A stretch of 64,000 nt of DNA. It comes from a bacterium (GTDB lineage: Bacteria > Krumholzibacteriota > Krumholzibacteriia > LZORAL124-64-63). Below are positions 53,615-62,940 of the stretch, piece by piece (the stretch's first letter is position 1; every line of letters starts with the position of its first letter). Under the pieces are notes generated by a model. It saw only the letters and a program-made list of their open reading frames with translations, had not been told where the DNA came from and ran no database searches. Both the position numbers and the translations under genes were made by a program. Location of the stretch: contig JADJCK010000007.1 of NCBI GenBank assembly GCA_016703265.1, forward strand, positions 398,597-462,596, in the 5' to 3' direction.

Positions 53615-54115
53615 ATGCGCAGAACCGTGATCGGCGTGATGGGCGGCACCGAGGCCGACGAGGCCACGGCCGCCCTGGCCTTTGAAGTGGGGCGACTCAT
53701 CGCGGGCCGCGGCTGGGTCCTGCTTTCAGGCGGCCGGCCCGGCGGGGTGATGCAGGCGTCGGTGTCGGGGGCGCGCGCCGGGGGCGGGCTCACGGTCGGT
53801 GTCCTCTACGGCGATGATCGCGACGACGCGGCCGAGGGCCTCGACCTGGTGATCCCCACCGGCCTCGGCGCCGCGCGCAACGTGGTCAACATCCTAGCCT
53901 CCGATGTCGTCGTGGCCTGCCGCGGCACGGGCGGCACGCTCAGCGAGATCGCCCTCGCCCTGCGATTCGGCCGGCCGGTGGTGCTGGTCGACTTCGACCC
54001 CGGCGCCGCCTTCCTGGACCAGTGCGCGGCGGGCTGCCGCTGGGCGATCGTCGCCGGCGCGCAGGCGGCCATCGAGCGGGTGGATGCCTTCCTTCGTGAA
54101 GCGGGGCGCGCATGA
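53615..54115 (+). CDS. SLOG-fold protein (TIGR00725 / LOG-like family)
   Basis: A 166-residue Rossmann-like protein. IGVMGGTEADEATAALAFEVGRLIAGRGWVLLSGGRPGGVMQAS gives the nucleotide-binding SGGxxGxM loop, and CRGTGGTLSEIALALRFGRPVV matches the second conserved GGTxxE motif of LOG/SLOG proteins. Relatives release cytokinin-like bases from nucleotide monophosphates or sense nucleotide ligands. The role here is open. GAAGGAGAG precedes ATG 53615. The stop overlaps the PatB start (ATGA). Confidence 0.85.
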   Translation: MRRTVIGVMGGTEADEATAALAFEVGRLIAGRGWVLLSGGRPGGVMQASVSGARAGGGLTVGVLYGDDRDDAAEGLDLVIPTGLGAARNVVNILASDVVVACRGTGGTLSEIALALRFGRPVVLVDFDPGAAFLDQCAAGCRWAIVAGAQAAIERVDAFLREAGRA

Positions 54116-55269
54116 CCGCCGACTTCGATTTCGACACGCCGCGCGAGCGTCGCGGCACCGACAGCGAGAAGTGGCAGCGCTGGGCCGGGCGCGATGTGCT
54201 GCCCCTGTGGGTGGCCGACATGGATTTCGCGGCCCCGCCGCCGGTCATCGACGCCCTGCGCCGCCGCGTCGAGCACGGCGTCTTCGGCTACGCGATGCCG
54301 GACCCGCGCCTGGCTCGCGTCCTGGCTGCGGCCCTCGAGCGTTCGTGCGGATGGCGCGTCGATCCCGAGTGGATCGTGTGGCTGCCGGGGCTGGTCTGCG
54401 GCCTGACGGTGGCCTGTCGGGCCGTGGGGCAGGCGGGCGACGGCGTGCTCGTGACGCCGCCGGTCTACGGGCCTTTCCTGCGCGTGCCGGCGCTGGCGGA
54501 TCGCGAATTGCGCGCAGCGCCCCTCGGCGGCGACAACCGCGACGGCTGGTACCTCGACCACGCGGCGCTCAGTGCGGCCACCGATGCGCGCACGCGCCTG
54601 CTGCTGCTCTGTCATCCGCACAATCCGGTCGGGCGGGCGTGGCGTCGCGACGAACTGGACGAGCTGGCCGACTTCGCGATGCGCCATGACCTGGTTGTCT
54701 GCAGCGATGAGATCCACAGCGAACTGATGCTGGAACCGGGCCGGCCGCACGTCCCGTTCGCCGCGATGTCGCCGGAGGTCGCGGCACGCACCATCACGCT
54801 GCTGGCACCGAGCAAGACCTTCAACCTGCCGGGGCTTGGCTGTGCCGCTGCCGTCATCGGCGACCCCGGTTTGCGCGCCCGGTTCCGTCAGGCCATGGCC
54901 GGCATCGTGCCCCACGTCAACGTGCTCGGTCTCGTCGCCGCCGAAGCTGCCTGGTCGGACGGCGCGCCGTGGCTGGACGCGTTGCGAGGGTACCTGCGCG
55001 CCAACCGGGATTACGTGGCGGCGCGCGTCGCCCAGTTGCCACCGCTGACGATGGCCCCCGTGGAGGCGACCTACCTGGCCTGGCTCGACGCCCGCCAGTG
55101 GCCCGTGCCCGACCCGGCCGCGCACGTGCTCGAACACGGGCTGGGCCTCAGCGACGGCCGCGATTTCGGGGCGCCCGGCTACCTGCGCCTGAATTTCGGG
55201 TGCCCGCGCGCGACGCTGGCCGCGGCCTGCGATCGTCTCGCTGCCGCGGCCGGCGCCGCTGTCCGCTGA
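54112..55269 (+). CDS. MalY/PatB-family PLP enzyme (cystathionine beta-lyase type)
   Basis: A 385-residue fold-type I PLP enzyme. The N-terminal signature is RRGTDSEKWQRW, then LPLWVADMDFAAPPPVIDAL. Cofactor residues are in LLLCHPHNPVGRAW, VVCSDEIHSELML and LLAPSKTFNLPGLGCAA (Schiff-base Lys). It should cleave C-S bonds of cystathionine or cysteine conjugates. ATG 54112 overlaps the SLOG gene stop by four bases, so the two are probably coupled. Confidence 0.92.
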   Translation: MTADFDFDTPRERRGTDSEKWQRWAGRDVLPLWVADMDFAAPPPVIDALRRRVEHGVFGYAMPDPRLARVLAAALERSCGWRVDPEWIVWLPGLVCGLTVACRAVGQAGDGVLVTPPVYGPFLRVPALADRELRAAPLGGDNRDGWYLDHAALSAATDARTRLLLLCHPHNPVGRAWRRDELDELADFAMRHDLVVCSDEIHSELMLEPGRPHVPFAAMSPEVAARTITLLAPSKTFNLPGLGCAAAVIGDPGLRARFRQAMAGIVPHVNVLGLVAAEAAWSDGAPWLDALRGYLRANRDYVAARVAQLPPLTMAPVEATYLAWLDARQWPVPDPAAHVLEHGLGLSDGRDFGAPGYLRLNFGCPRATLAAACDRLAAAAGAAVR

Positions 55270-55295
55270 GTCGGGCCGGCGCCCGTGCTACCGTC

Positions 55296-57341
55296 TCATT
55301 CGGTCTTGCCGAGCAGGTACTTGTCGAACCAGGCCAGGTCCCATTCCATCTTGGCCATCCGGTTGTGCCGCGTGGTCAGCCCGTGCGGCTCGCCCGGATA
55401 CTCGACCAGCTGCACGGGCACGTGCAGGTAGTGCTTGAGTGCGCGGTAGAGCGCGCGACTGTGCGCCACGGGCACGCGCGGGTCGGCGCCGCCGACGTGG
55501 ATGATGGTCGGCGTCTTCACACGGTCCAGTGCATACAGCGGTGACGCGTGCCGGTACGCCTCGGGCTGCTGCCAGGGCAGGCCGCCCACGAAGTTGATGA
55601 CGTGGCCGGGCGTGTCCTCGGTGCCCCACTGGATCACCATGTCGAGCACGCCGGCGCCGCTGCTGGCTGCAGCGAACATGTCGGGCTCGGCCGTGATCAG
55701 GCAGTTGGTGAGATAGCCGCCGTTGCTCCAGCCCGTCACGCCCAGCTTCTTCGGGTCGGCATAGCCCTGGTCCACGAGCCAGTGCACGCCCGCGACGATG
55801 TCCTTCACTTCGATGTCGTTCTCGCGCCCGACCAGTTCCTCGAGGAAGGCATCGCCGTAGCCGGTCGAGCCGCGGTAATTGGGGCTGAGCAGCGCGTAGC
55901 CGCGCGCAGGCATCAGTCCACGTCCGTACATCCACAGCCGGTATCCGATGCGCGTGGAGGCGGTGGGGCCGCCGTGCAGTTCGATGATCGCCGGCAGCGG
56001 CCCGCTGCCGGGTACGTAGTCGGCCGGCAGCTCGAGGATGCCCCAGCACGTCCTGCCGTCGGCGCCCGTCCAGCTGACGTGGCTGGTCTGCGGCAGCTTC
56101 CAGGAATCCATCTGCGGATTGACGCGCGTCAGCCGGCGATGCTTGACGGGAGAGGTGACCGCGTAGATGTCGTTGGCATCGGTCGGCGTCTCCCAGTTGG
56201 CCACCAGTGTCGCGCCCTTGCGGTCGAAGCCGAAGGCGATGGCCACCTGGTCGCCCTGCGTCAGTTCCACGGTGCGTCCCTGCGCGCCGCCGGAGACGTT
56301 CTCGACGGCCAGGACCTGCACGCGGGCCATCGCCTCGCCGCGGTAGCACAGCGTGCGCCCGGCGCCGCGCCAGGCCAGCCCGCCGTCGCAGTGCCAGGGG
56401 TCGGGACGGACGATCTTCTGCAGCGGCCAGCCGCCGCCGCGCTCCTCGGCCACCCAGATGTCCGTGGCGAAACCGTCGTAGGAGATGGTGAAGGCGAGCG
56501 CGCGTCCGTCCGCAGCCCAGGCCAGGTCGTCGATCCAGCCGAAGGGTGACTTGTGCCCGTCGCGCCAGGTCTGGTCCGTCAGTTCGGTCACCGCGCCGCT
56601 CGCCAGGTCCAGGACGTCGACCCGCGACCAGCCCTCCTTGAAGATGAGTTCGTTGTCCGGCGTCGTGATCATCGCCAGGAGCTTGCCGTCGGGCGACAGC
56701 GACATCTCGGTGATGACGCGTGTCGCGGCGTAGGCGACGTCGTCGCGCCAGGTGTCCAGGTCCAGGCGGCGCACCTCCGTCAATTCGGTCACGCCGTGCC
56801 CGTAGTGCAGGTCGTCGTATTTCTTCAGCAACTCGCCCCAGGCCTCGTCGGTCTTCTCGCTGCCCACCGCGTAGTAGAGGGCCCTGCCGTCGGGCGACAA
56901 TTCGAAAGCGTCCACACCCTTGGCCGCCCGCGTCATGGCCACCGGCGCGCCTCCGGCTGCCGGCAGCCGCCAGACCTGCGTCGTCCCGTCGCGCGGCGGT
57001 GCCTCACGGCCGGCCTTGTCGCGGCCGAGGAAGTACAGCCACTTCGCGTCGGTCGACCAGGTGACGCCGCCCCCGCCGAAGCCATCGAAGGTCAGTCGCT
57101 GCGCGGCGCCGCCCGCGGTCGCCACGACCCACAGGTCGCTGCTGCGCCCCTTCTTGCCCTCGCCCCAGCGATTCTCGGTATAGGCGGCCGCCGAGCCGTC
57201 CGGAGCCACGGCCAGGTTCTCGAGCACGGTCAGGGAAAAGCTGTCTTCCGGCTGCGGGTCGTAGGTGCGGGTGGCCGCTGCGGCCGCCACAGCTGCCAGG
57301 AACGCCAGGGTGGCGGTCAAAATGATCACAAGTCGTTTCAT
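55296..57341 (-). CDS. S9-family peptidase, exported
   Basis: A 681-residue prolyl oligopeptidase-type enzyme. The signal peptide (LVIILTATLAFLAAVAAAAA) is followed by a beta-propeller (SPDGRALYYAVG, SPDGKLLAMITT, AADGRALAFTIS) and an alpha/beta-hydrolase domain with the nucleophile GWSNGG near 540, Asp in VGGADPRVPV near 620 and His in PGEPHGLT near 652. It lacks a lipobox, unlike the S9 enzyme at 36214-38301. AGGAGG lies 11 bases before ATG 57341; an out-of-frame ATG between them opens only a three-codon frame whose stop overlaps the true start. Confidence 0.93.
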   Translation of the reverse strand: MKRLVIILTATLAFLAAVAAAAATRTYDPQPEDSFSLTVLENLAVAPDGSAAAYTENRWGEGKKGRSSDLWVVATAGGAAQRLTFDGFGGGGVTWSTDAKWLYFLGRDKAGREAPPRDGTTQVWRLPAAGGAPVAMTRAAKGVDAFELSPDGRALYYAVGSEKTDEAWGELLKKYDDLHYGHGVTELTEVRRLDLDTWRDDVAYAATRVITEMSLSPDGKLLAMITTPDNELIFKEGWSRVDVLDLASGAVTELTDQTWRDGHKSPFGWIDDLAWAADGRALAFTISYDGFATDIWVAEERGGGWPLQKIVRPDPWHCDGGLAWRGAGRTLCYRGEAMARVQVLAVENVSGGAQGRTVELTQGDQVAIAFGFDRKGATLVANWETPTDANDIYAVTSPVKHRRLTRVNPQMDSWKLPQTSHVSWTGADGRTCWGILELPADYVPGSGPLPAIIELHGGPTASTRIGYRLWMYGRGLMPARGYALLSPNYRGSTGYGDAFLEELVGRENDIEVKDIVAGVHWLVDQGYADPKKLGVTGWSNGGYLTNCLITAEPDMFAAASSGAGVLDMVIQWGTEDTPGHVINFVGGLPWQQPEAYRHASPLYALDRVKTPTIIHVGGADPRVPVAHSRALYRALKHYLHVPVQLVEYPGEPHGLTTRHNRMAKMEWDLAWFDKYLLGKTE

Positions 57342-57677
57342 GGCAGCATGTTCCTCCTGGGTTAACCCTTGTCTGGGGGGATGGGACCACTGGAGAATAG
57401 CACTTCGCGAGCGGCTTCGGCGACCCCGATGCAGCAGTAACCTGGCCCCGGACCGCTTCCCGCGGGACTGTCGTGAAAAACCGATGCCGATTTATCAACA
57501 TTAACCACTTGCAAGGCGAATACGTCAGCATTCGCGATATATTTCTTGTGCATTGGATATCCCGCCGTGCTATAATCATGACAAAGGTGACACGTTCAGC
57601 GGGCCCGACCCCAGATCTGAACCTCCCTTGCAGCGTGAAGCCCCTGTTCACCGTTTCCATCTCCAAGGAGCGACAAC
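57342..57677. other. Divergent control region, 336 nt
   Basis: No gene is supported here. The stretch 57470-57600 is clearly AT-richer than its surroundings and holds the extended -10 element of the downstream secreted-protein gene. I see no clear operator, repeat or second promoter for the S9 gene. Confidence 0.6.
57568..57576 (+). promoter_or_regulatory. Extended -10 promoter of the secreted-protein gene
   Basis: TGCTATAAT is a perfect extended -10 element. TTGTGC lies 19 nt upstream of the TATAAT as a weak, over-spaced -35. Transcription would start near 57583, giving a leader of about 95 nt. Confidence 0.7.
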
Positions 57678-58253
57678 ATGAAGAAGCTGGCTCTCGTCCT
57701 CGCGCTGACCCTGACTGCCCTTGCCGGCAGTGCTTTCGCCACGGATTGGTCCGCTGACAACGTCGGTATCTACTTCGACGAAGCGGCCACCTCGAACTGC
57801 AGCTCGGCTGCGCCGTTCACGCCGATTCCGGCCTACATGGTGCTGACCCGCCTGTCGACGCCGAACATCAATGCCTGGGAAATCGCCCTCACGTATTCGA
57901 ATGTGCTGTCGCTCAACTTCGTGCCGCGCGGCGGCAACTTCATCGACCTGGGCATCAACCCGGGCGAGCACCTGGTTGGCCTGGCCACGGCGCTGGTGCC
58001 CGTGAACGGGACCGTCGTCATCGCCGACATGACCCTGATGGTCCAGAACACGAACCCGGCCTCGATCAGCTGCAACGGCGTGTTCTTCCACTCGCTGGAC
58101 GCCAAGGTTCCCGCCTTCCAGGGCACCGATGAGGTCATCCGCGAGCTGCGTCCGATCTCGCCGACCGGCAGCCCGATCCTGACGATCAACGGCGACTGCG
58201 TCGTCGCCACCGAGACCAGCAGCTTCGGCAACGTGAAGAGCCTGTTCCGCTAG
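57678..58253 (+). CDS. Small secreted protein of unknown function
   Basis: A 191-residue protein with a textbook signal peptide (MKKLALVLALTLTALAGSAFA, residues 1-21). The mature 170-residue part is beta-rich and begins TDWSADNVGIYFDEAATSNC; it has three cysteines and no recognisable catalytic motif. It looks like a single compact domain with a cohesin-like strand pattern, but that is only an impression. AAGGAG precedes ATG 57678. It stands alone between a strong extended -10 promoter and a strong terminator, which suggests abundant expression. Confidence 0.75.
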   Translation: MKKLALVLALTLTALAGSAFATDWSADNVGIYFDEAATSNCSSAAPFTPIPAYMVLTRLSTPNINAWEIALTYSNVLSLNFVPRGGNFIDLGINPGEHLVGLATALVPVNGTVVIADMTLMVQNTNPASISCNGVFFHSLDAKVPAFQGTDEVIRELRPISPTGSPILTINGDCVVATETSSFGNVKSLFR

Positions 58254-58256
58254 TCG

Positions 58257-58280
58257 CTTGAATCCGCTGGTCGGATCAAG
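58257..58280 (+). repeat. Short hairpin after the secreted-protein stop
   Basis: CTTGA-A-TCCG pairs with CGGATCAAG across a five-base loop, with one bulged A, three bases after the stop codon. It precedes the main terminator and may protect the mRNA 3' end. Confidence 0.4.
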
Positions 58281-58292
58281 TTGGAACGAATG

Positions 58293-58330
58293 AACAGGGG
58301 CCCGGGCAGACTGCCCGGGCCCCTGTTCTT
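58293..58330 (+). terminator. Strong intrinsic terminator of the secreted-protein gene
   Basis: A 17-bp perfect stem (58293-58309 with 58311-58327), very GC-rich, is followed by a short T-rich stretch (GTTCTT). Its AACAG/CTGTT flanks make it usable on both strands, so it may also serve the convergent crotonase gene. Confidence 0.85.
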
Positions 58331-58396
58331 GATGCCCAGCCATGATGGTGATGCCCACGGAATGTCCATGACCATGATGCCCGTGGATGCAGCCGA

Positions 58397-59209
58397 CTAG
58401 TCGTCGTCCTCGTCGCTGCCCGTCGCCGCTTCCAGGTGCGGCACGCGGCCCTCCCGCCAGGCGCGCAGGCCCTCGCTCGTTTCGTCCGAATCCCAGCACT
58501 GCTGCTGCGACTCCCATTCCAGGGCCAGCATCGAGGTGAGGTCGAGCACGGTAGACTGCTGCTCCGCGAGCTTGGTCAGGTGCACGGCCGGCTGGGGGAT
58601 CTGGCTGAGCCTCCGCGTGAGTGCGAAAAGTTCCTGTTCCCATTGGTCGTCCGGGAGCAGGCGGTCGATCAGTCCCATCTGCAGCGCCTCGGGTGCGGCT
58701 ACCGTGCGGCTCGACCACAGGAACTCGAGGGCGCGGCCGGGCCCGAGCAGGCGCGGCAGGGTCAGGTTCAGGCCCCAGCCGGCCACGAGTCCGCCCGACA
58801 TGTCGGGCGCCGTGAACGTGGCCGACTCGCTCGCGACACGGATGTCCGCGGCCAGGAACAGGCCCAGGCCCACGCTGCGGATCTCGCCGCGCGTTGCCGC
58901 CAGCACCGGCTTGGGGCACTCAGAGGTCAGCGTGACGATGCGGCGGGCGATCTCGTCTTCGGCGGCCAGCAACTCGAACCCGCGGCCGCGGCCACGCGAG
59001 CCGGCCAGGCCTTCGAGATCGCGGTGCAGGTCGAATGCGTGATCGCCATCGGTCAGCAGGATCACGCGCGCCGCGCGGTCCTCCTGCAGGCGAAGCATCA
59101 GGTCGACGAACTCGTCGCACATTGCGCCCAGGTCCGGCGCGCCGGGTCCGACCAGGCGGACGGTCGCGCAGCCGTCGGCGACCTCACAGTCAAAATTGTC
59201 GTACTGCAT
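58397..59209 (-). CDS. Enoyl-CoA hydratase/isomerase (crotonase) family protein
   Basis: A 270-residue crotonase-fold protein. The oxyanion-hole regions are ARVILLTDGDHAFDLHRDLEGLAG and PVLAATRGEIRSVGLGLFLAADIRVA, followed by GWGLNLTLPRLLGPGRALEFLWSSRTVAAPEALQMGLIDRLLP. The catalytic Glu positions of classical hydratases are not clearly matched, so the reaction is uncertain. The acidic C-terminus (GSDEDDD) is unusual. It is convergent with the secreted-protein gene and divergent from the epimerase gene. Confidence 0.85.
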   Translation of the reverse strand: MQYDNFDCEVADGCATVRLVGPGAPDLGAMCDEFVDLMLRLQEDRAARVILLTDGDHAFDLHRDLEGLAGSRGRGRGFELLAAEDEIARRIVTLTSECPKPVLAATRGEIRSVGLGLFLAADIRVASESATFTAPDMSGGLVAGWGLNLTLPRLLGPGRALEFLWSSRTVAAPEALQMGLIDRLLPDDQWEQELFALTRRLSQIPQPAVHLTKLAEQQSTVLDLTSMLALEWESQQQCWDSDETSEGLRAWREGRVPHLEAATGSDEDDD

Positions 59210-59354
59210 CGTCTACTCCCTGGACGTTGGCGGTTCGGACCATTATCGCGCCCGGGCCCGGGCCCGGCAACCGCCGGGTGGACACCGGGGGGGGGCTGAC
59301 TTATCGTGCGTGCCGGTCGCCGGTGGTGGCCGAGGCCCCGGGAGGTGGGCGCAG

Positions 59355-60404
59355 ATGCGGATTTTCGTGACGGGTGCAACCGGAATGGTGGGCAGCAGGG
59401 TCGTTGCCCTGCTCGCGGCGCGCGGTGACCAGGTCACCTGCCTGACGCGCAATGCGGCGACGGCAGCCGCGCGCCTTCCGGCCGGCGTCGAGATCCGCGA
59501 AGGCGATCCGGCCGTGGGCGGCGACTGGCAGGAGGCGGTGGGCGCCGCCGATGCCGTCATCAACCTGGCCGGCGAGTCGGTCGGCAACGGCCTGTGGACG
59601 CGCGGCAAGCTGCGGCGCATCCGGCGTTCACGACTGGCCGGCACACGTAACCTCGTGGCGGCCATTTCGGCGGCCGATCATCCGGTGACGCTGGTGAGCG
59701 CATCGGCGGCCGGCTTCTACGGCGACCAGGGCGATCGCGCCCTTGGCGAAAGCGCACCGCCCGGCGACGGCTTCCTGGCACGCCTGGCCGTGGAATGGGA
59801 GAACGCCGCCCGCGAGGCCGGCAATGAGCGCGTGCGCGTCGTGCTGCTGCGCATCGGCGCGGTCCTGGACTCGGCCGGCGGCATGTTGCCGCGACTGGTC
59901 TCGCCGGTGCGGGCCGGATTCGGCGGCCGCCTCGGCAGCGGCCGGCAGTACGTGCCCTGGATCCACGGCGCCGATCTGGCGCGCGCTATCCTCTTCGTGC
60001 TGGACCAGCCTGCCATCGAGGGCCCGGTCAACGCCGTGGCCCCTGATCCCCCGACCCAGTCCCAGTTCATTGCCGCCCTGTCCCGCGTGCTGGGCAAGCC
60101 GGCCCGACTGCCGGTGCCTGCGTTCGCGTTGCGTCTACTGCTAGGGCGCAAGGCGGAGATCGTCCTGGCCAGCCAGCGCGCCGTGCCCAATGCGTTGCGG
60201 GCGGCGGGCTTCCGCTTCGAATACGGGGAACTGGATGCAGCCCTGGCCGACCTGGTCCGCTCTGGGGCCGCGGCCGCGCCCTTCACGGCGGAAATTGGCG
60301 CGATGACGCCTGGCGCCTATATTCTGATGGCCGGCGCAAATGCAGGCATGGCCATGGCGGCCAGCTCGTTGGGCGCTGGCACCGATCCGAGGCACCAGGC
60401 CTGA
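59355..60404 (+). CDS. TIGR01777-family NAD(P)-binding epimerase (YfcH-like)
   Basis: A 349-residue extended short-chain dehydrogenase. The cofactor motif is IFVTGATGMVGSRVVALLAARGD at the N-terminus. DAVINLAGESVGNGLWT, VSASAAGFYGDQGD and the C-terminal DUF1731-like part (PARLPVPAFALRLLLGRKAEIVLASQRAVPNAL) define the family. The final 40 residues are an extra Ala/Gly-rich tail. GGGAGGT precedes ATG 59355. glnA follows after 10 nt, so the two are probably cotranscribed. Confidence 0.88.
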   Translation: MRIFVTGATGMVGSRVVALLAARGDQVTCLTRNAATAAARLPAGVEIREGDPAVGGDWQEAVGAADAVINLAGESVGNGLWTRGKLRRIRRSRLAGTRNLVAAISAADHPVTLVSASAAGFYGDQGDRALGESAPPGDGFLARLAVEWENAAREAGNERVRVVLLRIGAVLDSAGGMLPRLVSPVRAGFGGRLGSGRQYVPWIHGADLARAILFVLDQPAIEGPVNAVAPDPPTQSQFIAALSRVLGKPARLPVPAFALRLLLGRKAEIVLASQRAVPNALRAAGFRFEYGELDAALADLVRSGAAAAPFTAEIGAMTPGAYILMAGANAGMAMAASSLGAGTDPRHQA

Positions 60405-60414
60405 GGGGCGTGAC

Positions 60415-61786
60415 ATGACTCCGAAGACGTTCTCCGAGGTGCGGCGCGACGCCGAATCCCGCTGCATCGAGTTCATCGACCTGAAGATGCTCGACCTGGC
60501 GAGTCGTCTGCACCACCTGTCGTTCCCGCTTTCGCGCTTCACCGAGGATGTCTGCAGCGAGGGGATCGGCTTCGACGGATCCAGCTACGGCTTCCTGAAG
60601 GTGGAAGCCAGCGACATGGTGATGATCCCCGACCTGGACACGGCTTGCCTCGACCCGTTCCGCAAGCGGCCGACCCTGACGATGTTCGCGCAGGCGCACC
60701 TGGCCGACGACGCGCGCACGCCGTTCAACCAGGACAGCCGGCACCTGGCGCGGCGCGCCGAGAAGGCGCTGCGCGACTCGGGCATCGCCGACCTCTCGCA
60801 GTGGGGGCCGGAGTACGAGTTCCACATCTTCGCCGACGCGAATCACGCCTCCGGCGCCAACGACACGGGCGTGCGCCTGCACAGCGGCGAGGCGTTCTAC
60901 CAGAACGCCTACCATGCGTGCAATCCGCATGACCGCTACGACGACTTCCGCGACGAGGTCTGCGCCTGCATGGCCGACTTCGGCATTCCCGTGCGCTACC
61001 ACCACCACGAAGTGGGGGCGCAGGGCCAGCAGGAGATCGAGGGCTGGTTCGCCGACCTGGCGACGACCGGCGACCACGCCGTGCTGTCGAAGTACATCCT
61101 GTTCAACCAGGCCGAACGTCACGGGCTGAAGGTCACGTTCATGCCCAAGCCGCTGCTCGACAATGCCGGCAGCGGCTGGCACCTGCACCAGTTCCTGACC
61201 AAGAACGGCCGCAACATCTTCGACGACCCAAGTGGCTTCGCCAGCCTCTCGAAGCTGGCGCTGAGTTACGTGGGCGGCATCCTGACCCACTCCGCCGCAC
61301 TGTGCGCGCTGACCAATCCGAGCACCAACAGCTACAAGCGCCTGGTGCCCGGGTTCGAGGCGCCGACCGTGCGCACGATGGGCAAGAGCAACCGCGGCGC
61401 GGCCATCCGCATCCCGAGCTATGTGCGTGATGCCAGCCTTCGCCGCGTCGAGTACCGGCCCCCCGACCTGACCGCCAATCCGTACCTCTGCTGCGCGGCG
61501 ATCCTCATGGCCGGGCTGGACGGTATCGAGAAGGGCATCGACCCGGTGGCACTCGGCTTCGCGCCGGAAGCTGTGCCTGTACATGAGCGCAAGCCCATCG
61601 ACTACCTGCCCCGTTCGCTGGCCGACGCCCTCGACGCGCTCGAGCACGACCACGAGTTCCTGCTGCGCGGCGGGGTCTTCGACGAGGAGCGGATCGAGCG
61701 CTGGCTAGCCATCAAGCCGGGACGAGATCGCGGACATGAACCGGCGTCCGCATCCCTACGAGTACACCATGTACTTCGATTTCTAG
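60415..61786 (+). CDS. glnA: Glutamine synthetase, type I, frame break near 61717
   Basis: Makes glutamine from glutamate, ammonia and ATP. Visible motifs are GIGFDGSSYGF, GPEYEFHIF, EVGAQGQQEIE (metal site), FMPKPLLDNAGSGWHLHQ (ATP loop), NPSTNSYKRLVPGFEAP and EYRPPDLTANPYLCCAAILMAGLDGI. The product is about 456 residues, and the usual adenylylation Tyr block is absent, so it looks like the alpha subtype. The main frame reads past the true end; dropping one C at 61717-61718 gives RDEIADMNRRPHPYEY, then TMYFDF and a stop at 61786, the normal family C-terminus. The indel is probably artefactual. Confidence 0.92.
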
Positions 61787-61806
61787 GAGCAGAGGGCGGA
61801 AATGCG

Positions 61807-61844
61807 AGCGGCCGCGCACGGAGAAGGCGCGGCCGCTTTCTTCT
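61807..61844 (+). terminator. Intrinsic terminator after glnA
   Basis: An 11-bp perfect stem (AGCGGCCGCGC with its complement, 61807-61817 and 61827-61837) with a nine-base loop is followed by TTCTTCT, 20 nt after the glnA stop. Confidence 0.85.
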
Positions 61845-61891
61845 GTCCACCCGGTAGGCACCGGCGAACGCCGGCTGCCCGCCCGCCCGAG

Positions 61892-62940
61892 TCACCGCAC
61901 GATCGCCGCCACCTGCTCCAGAGTCGTATGCGCCGTCAATGTGTAGCGCCCGACGCGCAGATCCCGGTCGGTGGCCCCGAACGGGCGCGGCGAAAGGCTG
62001 ACCGTGCCGCGGAACCCGACGCGGTTCGCCAGGCTGTCGAGAGCGGGGAGGCGAACCCATAAGGCCAGGCCAGCCAGGGTTCGCGGCGGCCGACCAGGCG
62101 CGCGAGGCCGTCACGGCTGGCCTCGAGGTCGCGGGCGACCGTCGCCAGGCGACCGGGATGGGCCACCGAGATCGCCGGCCGCCGCATAACCGGGATCAGC
62201 TCCGGGACCAGGATAGCCGGCTGCATCCCTCCATCGGCCGCCAGTTTGTAGTGCAGGTCGTGGGTGTGCGAATCGAGGAGGACGAGGCCGGAGTCGGCCA
62301 TCTCCTTCAGTTCGGCGGCGTCGCTGATGCGCAGGCCGCTCCAGTCACGACCGACCTGCGCCGTCGGCACGAAGAGGTGCGCGCGCGCGTTGTACTTCCG
62401 CAGCAGGGGAAAGGCGTGACGGTAGACGCTGTGGTCGGCGTCGTCGATCGTCAGGACGACGGCCCGGCGCGGCAGCGGTTTGCCGGCGGCAATCAGGTCA
62501 GCCACGTCATCCAGGGTCACTACGGCAATCCCGTCGTCGCGAAACAGGCGGAGGTGCCGCTCGAACTCGCCGGCAGGAGTGGTCCAGAACTCGCGGGGGC
62601 CCAGTGCCGGCAGGCCGAAGAGCACCGAGCCGAGCACTCGCAGCGTGTAGCCCGGTGCAAAGGAACCGCGGAAGTAGTGGTAGCAAAGCACCGGGACGCC
62701 GTCGGCGTGGCCGACGATCGGCAGGTCGGCCAACGCCGGCGGGTCGAGGTGGCTGTTGCGCGCCATCGCGGTCGTATGGGCGTCGGTCGCCGTCGCGTGG
62801 GTGCCCTGCGACCGGGGGCCGTGATTGCAACCGGCGGTCGCCAGCAGGGCGGCGCACAGTGCCGCCGCCCGCAAACCTGGCGGTGGCCGGCGGCGACCGC
62901 GAGGCCTGACGACGGCGGTGTGCACCTCGGCGCGGGACAT
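61892..62940 (-). CDS. Polysaccharide deacetylase lipoprotein (CE4, PgaB-like), frame break near 62050
   Basis: About 350 residues. The lipoprotein signal ends LLATAGCNHG (lipobox Cys about residue 38). The NodB-type domain shows VPVLCYHYF, AVVLTIDDADHSVYRHAFPLL (catalytic and metal Asp pair), LDSHTHDLH (metal His residues) and WLAWPYGFA. After that motif the main frame turns into unlikely sequence. Adding one base near 62050 gives LDSLANRVGFRGTVSL, then TLTAHTTLEQVAAIVR and a stop at 61892. The start shares a base with the stop of the upstream barrel gene (TGATG). That pairing resembles PgaA/PgaB of poly-GlcNAc export. Confidence 0.83.

Noticed and set aside
58334..58396. A His/Gly-rich peptide on the minus strand (IHGHHGHGHS) that could be a metal-binding tail
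   Set aside because: It lies after the crotonase stop codon and inside the intergenic terminator region; it has no start or ribosome binding site.
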